This document shows positions 54,705 through 63,694 of a stretch of DNA of 64,000 nt, piece by piece. A program made the translations under genes and the position numbers. Source of the stretch: Chth-196 sp044376515 (GTDB lineage Bacteria; Verrucomicrobiota; Verrucomicrobiia; Chthoniobacterales; Chthoniobacteraceae); NCBI GenBank assembly GCA_044376515.1, contig JBILKV010000001.1, forward strand, positions 1 to 64,000. Direction: 5' to 3'. The notes beneath the pieces were generated by a model. That model was not told the origin of the DNA and ran no database searches. It was given only the letters and a program-made list of their open reading frames with translations. The number at the start of each line of letters is the position of its first letter. The stretch's first letter is position 1.

Positions 54705-55218
54705 ACCGTGACGCATACGGCTGTGTATGGCGATTGGAGACCATTTGCGGGTTCGTTGGATGTTTGACACCCTCGGCGAGGCCGCGTTTAGACCCGGGAT
54801 CGGCAGCCGCCTGGGAAGCAGCGAACGGGAATGGTGGCCAACCGATCCTGCGCGGAACGGTGCTCACGGAAGTTCCAAAACTGGTGTATCGAAACCCATG
54901 CGAATCTGGGGGCCCAGACAAAGTTCCCGCGCCCCGTGACGCGTAAACTCGTGGCGCAGCAAGACACTTTCTCGCCGATTCAGGAGCGAAAGTCGGTAAG
55001 GGAGGCTTGGTTTTGGTGCTTCGTTGATCGGGCGGTGGCATTGGGTGGTGGCATTGGGTGGTGGCATTGGGTGGTGCGGTCAGCCACGGCGTTTGCCAAC
55101 AAAGCGAACCAACCGAATAAACGGATCAATCGGCGTCCCCAACCTGCTGCACACCAGCCCCCAAAAACCACGAACGAAGAAACACGGGCGCGGACCAAGA
55201 ACCAGCAACGTTGAGGAA
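54705..55218. other. Gene-free stretch between the two DUF1552/DUF1592 modules
   Basis: About 510 bases with no supportable gene. It contains a 13-bp tandem repeat at 55034-55076 and several short open frames without recognisable domains. The promoter of module 1 should lie here or inside the adjacent repeat, but no clear promoter was seen. Confidence 0.4.
55034..55076. repeat. 13-bp tandem repeat, 3.3 copies
   Basis: GGTGGCATTGGGT occurs three times in direct succession (55034-55046, 55047-55059, 55060-55072) followed by GGTG. The G/T-rich array resembles the one before purH in composition but not in sequence. No function can be assigned. Confidence 0.9.
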
Positions 55219-56532
55219 CTACCCGAGTCCTTCGAGCGGACCGGTGGCAGTGCTGAAGCGGTCGATCTCGACGCCGCTTTTTTGCAGCATCGAAGTGTAG
55301 AGGTTGCAGAGGGGTTGCTGGAATTGGCCCATGAGGGGGATTTTCTTTTCAGGCCCCCCTTTCTTGACCTCGCCCGCCTCCAGTTCGCGTTTTACCTCGT
55401 CCAAGTATGGAGGGTTAAAGGCGAGATGTTGGCCGTGGCGGAAGCCGCCTCCCGCGAGCAACACAGGCAGGTTGTAGGTCCAGTGTGTGTTGCCGTCGCG
55501 CAGGTTGCTCGTCATCATCACCATCGTGGAGTCCAGGAGGGTGCCGTTCCCCTCGCTCGAGCCCTTGAGTTTTGCGAGCAGACTTCCAAATGCCTGAATC
55601 AAATCGACTTCCACCTGACGGCAGGCGGCCAGTTTTTTGGGTTCCTTGCCGTGGTGCGAAAGGTCGTGGTGCATGCCGAAGGTCATGAGGCTCACGGCGC
55701 GGGTTGAGTCGGTCACCAGCGCCAGATGGATCATGTCGATCATCAGTTGGAATTTGGCCTTCTGCTGTTGGTTGTCGGCGATGTCCTTTGGTTCCCCGCC
55801 GACGGGTGCCGGTTTGGGGCGGTTGACCCATTCGCGGGACATCTTGAGCTGGCGTTCGACGTCGCGGACAGATTCGAAGTATTCGTCTACGCGTTGTTTG
55901 TCCGCGTGACTGATGCGGTGGGTGAGGCTTTTTGCACGATCGCCCACGAAATCCAGCATGCTCCGGCCTTCGTCGATGCGACGGAGTTCAGCTTCCATCT
56001 CGGCAGGGGTTGCCGCGAGGAACAGTTTCTTGAAGACCGCCGAGGACTGGCCGATGGCGGGGATGGAGACCCCGTTGGCGGTCACCGAGAGGGAACCGCC
56101 CTGGGTGGTGAGTGGCAGGCTTTCGTAGCGGGTGGCGCCGCGAAATCTGGCCGCAAAGGCCTGGTCGACGGAAACGGTGTTTTTGAGGTTGTACGAGTAG
56201 TCGGGGTAGGGAGCGCCTGTGAGCATGACGGCTTCTGCCTTGTGTCCCCCGCCGCCGGTGTTGGGATGGCTCAGGCCTGTGATTACGGTAAAGTCCTCGC
56301 GGAAATCGGCGAGGTGTGCGAGATGGGAGGGAAGCGTGTAATCGCGACCGGCGCTCACGGGAACGAACGCACCCGGATCGAATCCGAAGGGCACGCCGAT
56401 ACAAATCATGCGCCGCGGCGACGGGTTGGCGGTCGCGGCAGAGCCGTTGGTCCGGAGCATGGATTCGAGCAGCGGCAAGGCGAGGGCGATGCCCGAGTTT
56501 CGCAGAAAAAGGCGGCGTGGAATGGGTTTCAT
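55219..56532 (-). CDS. DUF1552 exported protein, module 2
   Basis: Paralogue of the DUF1552 protein at 52863-54233. The 437-residue product has a Tat-type leader (PRRLFLRNSGIALALPLLES). Family blocks are RRMICIGVPFGFDPGAFVP, TVITGLSHPNTGGGGHKAEA, VSVDQAFAARFRGATRYES, HHDLSHHGKEPKKLAACRQV, MMTSNLRDGNTHWTYNLPVL and FRHGQHLAFNPP. It ends with IDRFSTATGPLEGLG, matching the ARFADSTGTLQDLRA ending of its paralogue. It starts 7 bases after the DUF1592 gene stop and is the second gene of that pair. Function unknown. Confidence 0.92.
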   Translation of the reverse strand: MKPIPRRLFLRNSGIALALPLLESMLRTNGSAATANPSPRRMICIGVPFGFDPGAFVPVSAGRDYTLPSHLAHLADFREDFTVITGLSHPNTGGGGHKAEAVMLTGAPYPDYSYNLKNTVSVDQAFAARFRGATRYESLPLTTQGGSLSVTANGVSIPAIGQSSAVFKKLFLAATPAEMEAELRRIDEGRSMLDFVGDRAKSLTHRISHADKQRVDEYFESVRDVERQLKMSREWVNRPKPAPVGGEPKDIADNQQQKAKFQLMIDMIHLALVTDSTRAVSLMTFGMHHDLSHHGKEPKKLAACRQVEVDLIQAFGSLLAKLKGSSEGNGTLLDSTMVMMTSNLRDGNTHWTYNLPVLLAGGGFRHGQHLAFNPPYLDEVKRELEAGEVKKGGPEKKIPLMGQFQQPLCNLYTSMLQKSGVEIDRFSTATGPLEGLG

Positions 56533-56539
56533 AAAGGCG

Positions 56540-59161
56540 CTACTTTCGGTTGAAGAGGTCGCTTTGGACGATTTCGTGAAGCATGGATCGCAAGCCGTAT
56601 CCCGAGGATTGGGTCCGCTCGAGGATGGAATCGATCACGAGTTCGTCTCCCGCTTCGGTGCTGACGCTGGTAGCGAAGGTGAGAAGTTTTCGCGCGAGAT
56701 TTCGAGCCAGAAGTTCCGGGCGCGCTGCCAGCGCATTCTTGTAGGCGCGGACATCGGCCACCTCCTCGCCGGTGGGCAGTTTGCTGCGCGTGTCCACTGG
56801 GGCGCCCCTGAGGTATTTGACCTGACCGTACATTGCGTCAAAAAACGCACGCGCTTCTGAAGTCGGGATTTTCTGTCCGGTCTCCGTGGTGCGGTAAAAG
56901 TCGCGGTAACGGCCGATTGGATCGAACGCCTCGAGGACGAACCCCGGGGGATCGATCTTCTGGTGGCATCCTGCGCAGGTTTTGACGGCCTGATGCTTGG
57001 CGAGTTGTTCGCGGATGTTGGTGGCACCCCGGGTGTCGGGTTCAATCGAACCCGCATTTGGCGGAGGTGGAGGGGCGGGGGTGCCAGCGATCCGTTCGAG
57101 CAACCAGGCTCCGCGCAGCACGGGCGAGGTGTTGGAACCGTTGGCGGTGACTTTGAGAATGCTGGCCTGCGTGAGAAGCCCCCCGCGCATGCAGTCCGCC
57201 GGGAGTTCGACCTTTCTGAGGGTGGCACCGCTGACGGCGGGAAGGTCGTAATGTTCCGCGAGGCGTTGGTTGAGGAAGGTGTGTCGCGCGGACACAAGCT
57301 GCTTTGCAGGGAGATTCCGTTCGATGAGGTCTTGGAAAAAAGCGCGTGTTTCCTTCAGCAGGGAGTCGTGGAGGAGCACGTCCTGGCGGCCGGCGTGGAT
57401 GCTCTCGAAATATTCGGGGAAAAGATCGCGGTCCGGGGTGGTGGCGTCGATCTCGCGGAGGTTGAGCCACTGGGCCAGGAAGTCGTGGACGAATGCGTTG
57501 AACCGCTCGGCTCGAAGGAGGCGTTCGACCTCTTGGCGCATGACGGCGGGTTTTTCGAGTTGGCCGGAGTCGGCGAGTTTGCGGAGCGTCGCGTCGGGAG
57601 CGGTCCTCCAGAGGAAGTAGGAAAGGCGCGCAGCCTTTTCATGGGAGGTGAGCGCTGGGCCCTTCTCCACGAGGAAAAGGAAATCGGGGGAGCACAGGAC
57701 GGCCCGGTGCGCGGCGTTTAGGGCGACCTCCGGGCATTCGCCTTTGGCGAGTCGGTCTGCAGCGATCGCAAGGTAGGGTTCCACTTCCTCATTTGTGGCA
57801 GGGCGTCGAAAGGCGTTCTCAATGAAGGGGCGGAGGATCCTCCCGAGTGTATCCTTGGTGTCGCCGGCGGGCAGGCGGATGGAAAGGGGGTCCTTCAGCG
57901 GGCGAGAGGCGCGGACCGGGCGGAGGATGGAATCCGGGACGCGCGCCTCCTTGGCGATTTCCGCTGCCGGGGCGAGCTGGGTTTGGGTTCCGTAAAGCAG
58001 TTGGTGTCCACGTGGTGGCCAGACCTCAAGCAGCGGGCCGGTGATTTCGAGGGGTTTGACAACGATGGCGGGTCCGACGGTGGCAATGGGCGGGTTTGGG
58101 TTGTTGATGAAGTGCCAGCCTTTGGGAATTTTGTCGGGCTTGTCGGGGAGGTAGACACTGTACCCGGCATCGATGCGGGTTTTCGCCATCCGGTAGGGCG
58201 CGATGATGAGGGTTTCGCCACGCTCGAAGTGGCGGGTGAGTTCGATGGTGCTTTCCTTGAGGTGGCGGGCGTCGAAATGGCCAAGGAGTTCGCGGCGTTT
58301 TCCGCCCGCGGCCACCCAGACGCTGTAAATGAGGTCCTCATTGTGGGTGGTGTCGCGTGCTTCGGTGGTGACACGGATCCGGTAAAGACCCGGGGTTTCG
58401 CGTGTTACGGTTTCAAACTGGCGGAGGGCGGCGGGAACTTCGATGTGGGTGTCGAGGTAGAAGTGGAGGTCCTCGCCGTCAATCCGGCACTGGAGTCGGT
58501 TGTGGGTGTAGGCAGACCACGGCTTCTCAGCTTCGTGGTTGAAGGCAAATCGATGTTCGGCTGTCTCAGTTTTGGCCTGACGCACACTGGCCGCCTCCAG
58601 CGCCCGGTCGGCGGCCGCCATGTATTGCTGAATATGGACGGGGGAGATGCTCAAGGCCCCGGACTGGTTTGCAAAACCGTCGCGAAAATCGTCCTCGGGG
58701 AGAAGGTCGCGCAGGGGAGTCTGAATACCGAGCAGATCATGGACGGTGTTCTCGTACTCCAAGCGGTTCAGGCGGCGGATCCGGACGCGGCCGGTTTCTC
58801 CGTGTCGGGATTGCGCCTCGGAGTGGAGGGCTTTTTTGAGAGCCACCAGCGCGGTTTGTGTTTCGCCCGGGGTGGGGCGGTCCGAGCGGTCTGCGGGCGG
58901 CATCTCGCCGGACTGCACCCGTGCGAGGATACGGCTCCAATCTTTAAAGTGTTCGGTTTTTGAGAGATCGGCTCCGAGCAGGTCTGCGCGGAAATCACCT
59001 TTGGTCGTTTCGCTGTCGTGGCAGTTGGTGCAGTGTTTTTCGAGGAAGGCTGAAGGCAGTTCGGCGGCCGGCAGAGTTTGTGCGCAGGCCAGTCCGCTCA
59101 AAAGAGCCATGAAACCCAACGACAGGCGGGGAACGAAGCATTCTGGGATCTTGAGTTTCAT
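56540..59161 (-). CDS. DUF1592/DUF1588 cytochrome-type exported protein, module 2
   Basis: Paralogue of the protein at 49262-51637. From the ATG at 59161 the product is 873 residues with a signal peptide (about 1-33) and a haem-binding CTNCH at 44-48 (EKHCTNCHDSETTKGDFR). A DUF1587 segment (IRRLNRLEYENTVHDLLGI) and a beta-rich middle follow. The DUF1592 block AARLSYFLWRTAPDATLRKL comes next, then DUF1588 with CAGCHQKIDPPGFVLEAFDP. Two further in-frame starts exist at 59179 (ATG) and 59197 (TTG); 59161 is preferred because GAGAAG precedes it and it gives a normal signal peptide. The DUF1552 partner follows 7 bases later. Confidence 0.9.
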   Translation of the reverse strand: MKLKIPECFVPRLSLGFMALLSGLACAQTLPAAELPSAFLEKHCTNCHDSETTKGDFRADLLGADLSKTEHFKDWSRILARVQSGEMPPADRSDRPTPGETQTALVALKKALHSEAQSRHGETGRVRIRRLNRLEYENTVHDLLGIQTPLRDLLPEDDFRDGFANQSGALSISPVHIQQYMAAADRALEAASVRQAKTETAEHRFAFNHEAEKPWSAYTHNRLQCRIDGEDLHFYLDTHIEVPAALRQFETVTRETPGLYRIRVTTEARDTTHNEDLIYSVWVAAGGKRRELLGHFDARHLKESTIELTRHFERGETLIIAPYRMAKTRIDAGYSVYLPDKPDKIPKGWHFINNPNPPIATVGPAIVVKPLEITGPLLEVWPPRGHQLLYGTQTQLAPAAEIAKEARVPDSILRPVRASRPLKDPLSIRLPAGDTKDTLGRILRPFIENAFRRPATNEEVEPYLAIAADRLAKGECPEVALNAAHRAVLCSPDFLFLVEKGPALTSHEKAARLSYFLWRTAPDATLRKLADSGQLEKPAVMRQEVERLLRAERFNAFVHDFLAQWLNLREIDATTPDRDLFPEYFESIHAGRQDVLLHDSLLKETRAFFQDLIERNLPAKQLVSARHTFLNQRLAEHYDLPAVSGATLRKVELPADCMRGGLLTQASILKVTANGSNTSPVLRGAWLLERIAGTPAPPPPPNAGSIEPDTRGATNIREQLAKHQAVKTCAGCHQKIDPPGFVLEAFDPIGRYRDFYRTTETGQKIPTSEARAFFDAMYGQVKYLRGAPVDTRSKLPTGEEVADVRAYKNALAARPELLARNLARKLLTFATSVSTEAGDELVIDSILERTQSSGYGLRSMLHEIVQSDLFNRK

Positions 59162-59197
59162 CTTCTCAGGTCGAGTCATAGGACGTGCGGTTTTCAA

Positions 59198-59643
59198 ATG
59201 GGAGAGGTTTTTGATCCGCAGGACGTCAAATGGTGGAAATCGTATTCAATTCCTTTTGCGATGGATGCTGGAGGGGGCACGGCACGCTGGGCTGCGAAAA
59301 AACTAAGCCATCGGAGGATTCCCGAGCCACGAATGTTCGCGGTCTGTGAGATCTGTGCGGTTACTCGGGAGGGCTTTCTGTTTTGGTGGAACACCTTTGG
59401 CGGAGAGGGCTTTTTTGCTGGCGTCGGGTTGAACGCACGATGCCTTGCTCTCTCTGGGTAACGCGAATGCCGGGGGGGCAGGCGAGCCTTGTGCCCCACA
59501 AACACGGAACCAAGACACGTTTTTGGATGTCCCAGATTTACAGCGTGCATTTCAAATGTCTTGGCGCTGCGGGGAAAGGAGCCCGATGGTGGCGGGTGGG
59601 TTCGCGGCTTGAGTGACGACGGGGGCGCTGTTAAGCCCGCCGC
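59198..59643. other. Divergent spacer upstream of DUF1592 and GH13 genes
   Basis: About 446 bases that must contain promoters for both flanking genes. Short open frames occur in several phases but none shows a recognisable domain. No RNA gene or repeat shared with the rest of the window was seen. Confidence 0.4.
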
Positions 59644-61137
59644 ATGGATCATCCGCTGTTGTACGAGATCAATGCCCGGCACTGGCTCGCCGCGCTGCGT
59701 GAAAAATATCCGGACCGCAGAGGTCTGGATCTGGGCTCGGTACCCGAGCCCGAGCTTGAAGTCTTTGCCAAGAATGGGTTTACCCACCTCTGGTTGATGG
59801 GGGTCTGGCCGACAGGACCATGGTCGAGGGCCGAGGCCCTCCGCCACGAGGAGTTGCGCAGGGAATACGGCAATGCCCTGCCGGGCTGGACTGAAGTGGA
59901 TGTCCTCGGCTCGCCCTACGCAGTTGCGGCTCTAGAGACTGCCCCGCACCTCGGGGGGGACGCAGCGCTCGCCCGCCTGCGCGAACGCCTCGCGATACTC
60001 AAAATCAAACTGATTTTGGATTTTGTCCCCAACCATCTGGGGCTCGATCACGAATGGGTGCAATCCCATCCCGAATACTTTGTCGGCCAGCCCCGACCCT
60101 TTGCCGATTCTTTCCCCGTCGAGACCGCTTCTGGAACGCGTTTTCTGGCCCATGGCAAAGACCCGTATTTTCCGGGTTGGACCGACACGGTCCAACTGGA
60201 TTACCGCCGGCGAGAGACCCGCGAAGCGATGGCCAGACTCCTCGAGGAGGTGTCTGCAAAGTGCGACGGGGTGCGCTGTGACATGGCGATGCTGTTGCTC
60301 GAGGAAGTGATCCACCGGACGTGGAGTCATGTTCCAGCGGAAACCGAACCGGTCCGTGGCGAGTTCTGGGCGGAGGCGATCGCCCGGGTGAAGGCCCGGC
60401 GTCCCGACTTTCTGTTTCTCGCCGAGGCCTACTGGGATTTGGAGGGGCGGCTCTGCGAACTGGGTTTCGACTACGCCTACGACAAGCGCATGTACGATTT
60501 CATCGAGCACGACCGCCCTTGGGACATGCAGCCGCATCTTCTGGGCCTGGGCGCGGCCAATGCCCGCCGGGCGCATTTTCTCGAAAACCACGACGAGCCG
60601 CGGATCGCCGGAAGCGTGGGGCTCGAACTGCACCGGGCCGCGGCGGTGCTCGCCCTCGGTTTGCCCGGGATGAGATTCCTGCACGACGGCCAGTTTGAGG
60701 GCCTGCGCCGCTTTGCGCGGGTGCAGCTTGCGCGCCGCGCCCACGAGCCTGTCGACGAGGCCGTATTCAGGATGTACGCGCAACTGCTCGCCGCGTTCAA
60801 ACAGAGCGCCGTGGGACGCGGCGAGTACGTCGTGCTCGCCCCCGAACGCGCATGGCCCGAGAATCCGACCGCGCAGTGCGTGACGGTCGTCCAGTGGCAG
60901 TCGGCGGGCGAGTTGGGAGAGTTCGAGTTGGTCGTGGTGAATCTTGCGCCCCACAACGCACAGTGTTTCGTCCGCATCAGTGTCCGGGGACTGGCCAATG
61001 GCCGCTGGGTCCTTGCCGACCGCCTCGGAACCGAGCGATGGGAGCGCGACGGAACGGAATTAGCCGTACGCGGCCTGTACTTGGACTTGGAGGCACGGGG
61101 AGCGCGGCTGTTCGTCGTCCGCCAAGTCTCTCCCTGA
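59644..61137 (+). CDS. Alpha-amylase family (GH13) glycoside hydrolase or transferase
   Basis: A 497-residue GH13 protein without a signal peptide, so probably cytoplasmic. All four GH13 regions are present: region I DFVPNH (126-131), region II GVRCDMAM with nucleophile Asp213, region III LAEAYWDLE with acid/base Glu261, and region IV FLENHDEPR with Asp317. An all-beta C-terminal domain follows. The start MDHPLLYEINARHWLAAL with its early (beta/alpha) entry is typical of a subgroup of uncharacterised single-protein amylases. Substrate (maltodextrin, glycogen or another alpha-glucan) cannot be read. It stands alone on the plus strand and converges with the aminotransferase gene. Confidence 0.9.
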   Translation: MDHPLLYEINARHWLAALREKYPDRRGLDLGSVPEPELEVFAKNGFTHLWLMGVWPTGPWSRAEALRHEELRREYGNALPGWTEVDVLGSPYAVAALETAPHLGGDAALARLRERLAILKIKLILDFVPNHLGLDHEWVQSHPEYFVGQPRPFADSFPVETASGTRFLAHGKDPYFPGWTDTVQLDYRRRETREAMARLLEEVSAKCDGVRCDMAMLLLEEVIHRTWSHVPAETEPVRGEFWAEAIARVKARRPDFLFLAEAYWDLEGRLCELGFDYAYDKRMYDFIEHDRPWDMQPHLLGLGAANARRAHFLENHDEPRIAGSVGLELHRAAAVLALGLPGMRFLHDGQFEGLRRFARVQLARRAHEPVDEAVFRMYAQLLAAFKQSAVGRGEYVVLAPERAWPENPTAQCVTVVQWQSAGELGEFELVVVNLAPHNAQCFVRISVRGLANGRWVLADRLGTERWERDGTELAVRGLYLDLEARGARLFVVRQVSP

Positions 61138-61222
61138 CGCAACACTCCCAACGCCCGCCGAGGGCGCAGCCTCCCCGGAGACGCACCCTCTCAGCGGCTT
61201 CGTCTGTGGATTTCCCGCGCTG

Positions 61223-62386
61223 CTAGAGCGTTTTGCAGAATTCCTCGATGCGGTCCAACCCCTTCTTGATAATGTCCAGACCGGTGGCGTAGGAGAGGCG
61301 GACGGTACGGTCATCCCCGAAAGCGACCCCCGGAACGACCGCTACGTGGTGCTTCGAAAGGAGGCGCTCGGCAAAATTGGTGGAGTTGAGGCCAAGGCCG
61401 GAAATGTTCGCGAGCACATAGAAAGCTCCCTTGGGATCGACCACGGTGACTTTGGGGATCGCGCTCAGACGCTGCACGATGTACTGGCGGCGGAGGTCGA
61501 ATTCGGCACGCATCTCTTCGACTGCGCTTTGGTCTCCACGCAGTGCAGCCAATCCGCCCTGCTGGGCGAAGGAGCAGGGGTTGGAGGTGGAATGGCTCTG
61601 GATGGCGTCGATCGCCTTGGCGATGGGCTCGGGTGCGCCGAGGTAGCCAAGCCGCCAACCGGTCATCGCGTAGGCCTTGGAGAACCCGTTGATCGTGATG
61701 GTCAGGTCGTAGGCGGTCTTGGAGAGGGAAGCCACCGAAACGTGTTTCGCCCCGTCATAGGTGAGCTTTTCATAGATCTCATCGGAGAGGATGAGAATGT
61801 CCTCGGTCGCGGCGATCTCGACGAGGGCCTCGAGTTCCTCCTTCGTGTAGACGGAGCCGGTGGGGTTTCCCGGGGTGTTGAGGATCACCATTTTGGTCCG
61901 GGGCGTCATGGCGCTCTCGAACTCGTCAGGCGTCATCTTCCAATCGTTTTCCTGCTTGGTGTGGACGATCACGGGTTCAGCCCCCGCGAGCCGGACCATT
62001 TCCGGATAAGACAGCCAGAAAGGAGCGGGAATGATGACCTCATCGTCCTGCTGACAGGTGGCCAGAATGGCATTGTAACAGGAGTGTTTCGCGCCGTTGG
62101 AGACGATGATCTGGCTCGGCTTGTAGTCGATGCCGTTGTCACGTTTGAACTTGTCAGAAATGGCCTGGCGCAGTTCTGGAATCCCGCTGGAAGGGGTGTA
62201 CTTGGTGAAGCCGCCGTCGAGGGAGGCCATCGCGGCCGCCTTGATGTGGTCTGGGGTGTCGTGGTCGGGCTCGCCCGCCCCGAAACTGCAGACGTCGATG
62301 CCCTCGGCCTTCATGGCTTTCGCCTTCGAGTCGATGGAAAGGGTCAGGGAGGGGGTGAGGATAGTGGCGCGGTGAGCGAGTTCCAT
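61223..62386 (-). CDS. aspC: Aspartate aminotransferase (class I, subgroup Ib)
   Basis: A pyridoxal-phosphate enzyme that interconverts aspartate/2-oxoglutarate and oxaloacetate/glutamate. From the ATG at 62386 the product is 387 residues. Hallmarks are SFGAGEPDHDTPDHIKAAAM, YTPSSGIPELRQAI, SNGAKHSCYNAI (cofactor phosphate region), LNTPGNPTGSVYTKEEL, LSDEIYEKLTYDGAKHVS and the Schiff-base lysine in TINGFSKAYAMTGWRLGY. The set is typical of the thermophile/alpha-proteobacterial-type (Ib) enzymes; a prephenate transaminase side activity is possible. The open frame upstream to 62521 is not conserved. The NDK gene lies upstream on the same strand, 144 bases away. Confidence 0.93.
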   Translation of the reverse strand: MELAHRATILTPSLTLSIDSKAKAMKAEGIDVCSFGAGEPDHDTPDHIKAAAMASLDGGFTKYTPSSGIPELRQAISDKFKRDNGIDYKPSQIIVSNGAKHSCYNAILATCQQDDEVIIPAPFWLSYPEMVRLAGAEPVIVHTKQENDWKMTPDEFESAMTPRTKMVILNTPGNPTGSVYTKEELEALVEIAATEDILILSDEIYEKLTYDGAKHVSVASLSKTAYDLTITINGFSKAYAMTGWRLGYLGAPEPIAKAIDAIQSHSTSNPCSFAQQGGLAALRGDQSAVEEMRAEFDLRRQYIVQRLSAIPKVTVVDPKGAFYVLANISGLGLNSTNFAERLLSKHHVAVVPGVAFGDDRTVRLSYATGLDIIKKGLDRIEEFCKTL

Positions 62387-62530
62387 GGCGGTGAAGAAAA
62401 CTGGGGTGTCTGGGCTAAGGTGCTTGCTAATCCTTAAGAGTAATACGGCGGAGGGGAACTGCCAGCAAAAGCAGGCATTTTTACGGTCCGCAACGGCGAA
62501 CCGGATCGGTTTGCCGGGCAATGGCGGCCC

Positions 62531-63694
62531 CTAACGGGAGAACCATTCTTCGATGGTGGACTGGAAATTGTTCTCCTCGATCTGGATGATAGCCATCTCG
62601 CGCTGGGCGTTTTCCGGGGCGTCGGAGGCATGGGCGGCGTTGACCATGATGGTCTGGCCGAACTCGCGCCGGATGGATCCGGGGGGCGCTTTGGCGGGGT
62701 CTGTGGGTCCGAGGACCTCCCGGGTTTTGCGCACGGCGTCCACGCCTTGGTAGACGAGGGCGATGCATTTCTCCGTGCCCGGGGTGTTGCGCAGTTCGGG
62801 GGGGCAATCGCTCGGCTTGCGTCCCGCCATGAACTTGACGATCTGCTCCCAGTTTTCGCGTCCGTTGATCGGCCCCAGCAGGTCGCCGAGCTTTTGTTCG
62901 ACCTCCGCGGTGATGGGCACCCCGAACTCCGCCTGAAGGAGTTTCGCCGCCTGTTCTCCGGAGCGTCCCCGGAGCTTGTCTTGGAGGACCTCCAGCACAG
63001 GGCCGTAGAATTGCTCGGCCTGTGCCACGCTCATCCGGTGCACCTTGAAGCCGACGATATACAAGCCGGAGCGGGCGAATACATCCATCACCCCGCCGGG
63101 GCGGGTGCTTGGAACGCGGAAATTGTCCGGTTTAATGAGCACCAGAGTCTTTTCCACCTGGGCTCCCGCAGGAAATTGAATCGCCGAATCGAGGATGCCG
63201 CCCTCCTCATCGGAATGCCTCGCCCACAGCAGCAGGTCCGCCTTGGCGCTGGCTGCGTTTTGGGGGGCGAAGGCCGCGGGCTCAAAGTAGGTCACGTTGC
63301 CCTGCGCGTCCGTAACGTAGTCTCCGAAGGTATCGCGGATGGTTTGGCCGGCGGGGTCGTCATGGAGGATGTGGCCCACGGCTGCGCGGATCTTCTCAAC
63401 CGCGTTCTCCCCCTTGAAAACCAGCATCAGCACCCGTGGTCGAAGATTCTGAGCGGGAGAAAAATTTTCCACGACGTACCGGCGCAGGCGCTCCTGAACC
63501 TCCACCTGCGTTGCGCTGCCTTCCCCCACGAGGGTGGCTGCGTACGCGTCCACCAGTTCCTGGGAGGGGCAGAACATGCGGGCCGCCACCAAATCCAACG
63601 CGGTCCGCGAGATCAGGCGGGAAAGGATGGCACCCGTCCGGCTTTTGCGGATGGAGTAGGGGGTGACGAGTACGTAGGAAAGTTCTTCGGCCAT
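62531..63694 (-). CDS. ndk: Tandem-domain nucleoside diphosphate kinase with inactive-looking N-terminal half
   Basis: NDK transfers the gamma-phosphate between nucleoside triphosphates and diphosphates through a phosphohistidine. The 387-residue product is more than twice the usual 140 residues. The C-terminal half (about 181-375) has KTLVLIKPDNF, a GLYIVGFKVHRMS block, IRREFG and the active-site segment MVNAAHASDAPENAQREM with His355. It also carries an insert of about 75 residues near 234-305. The N-terminal half (about 1-160) repeats the fold (SYVLVTPYSIRKSRTGAIL ... VLMLVFKGENAVEKIRAAVG ... IRDTFGDYV). The corresponding segment AAFAPQNAASAKADL has no histidine, so that half looks catalytically dead. 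The start at 63694 is preferred over upstream frame. Confidence 0.88.
   Translation of the reverse strand: MAEELSYVLVTPYSIRKSRTGAILSRLISRTALDLVAARMFCPSQELVDAYAATLVGEGSATQVEVQERLRRYVVENFSPAQNLRPRVLMLVFKGENAVEKIRAAVGHILHDDPAGQTIRDTFGDYVTDAQGNVTYFEPAAFAPQNAASAKADLLLWARHSDEEGGILDSAIQFPAGAQVEKTLVLIKPDNFRVPSTRPGGVMDVFARSGLYIVGFKVHRMSVAQAEQFYGPVLEVLQDKLRGRSGEQAAKLLQAEFGVPITAEVEQKLGDLLGPINGRENWEQIVKFMAGRKPSDCPPELRNTPGTEKCIALVYQGVDAVRKTREVLGPTDPAKAPPGSIRREFGQTIMVNAAHASDAPENAQREMAIIQIEENNFQSTIEEWFSR

Noticed and set aside
59194..59847. 217-residue minus-strand frame upstream of the DUF1592 gene
   Set aside because: No domain, overlaps the GH13 start on the other strand and has no plausible translation start.
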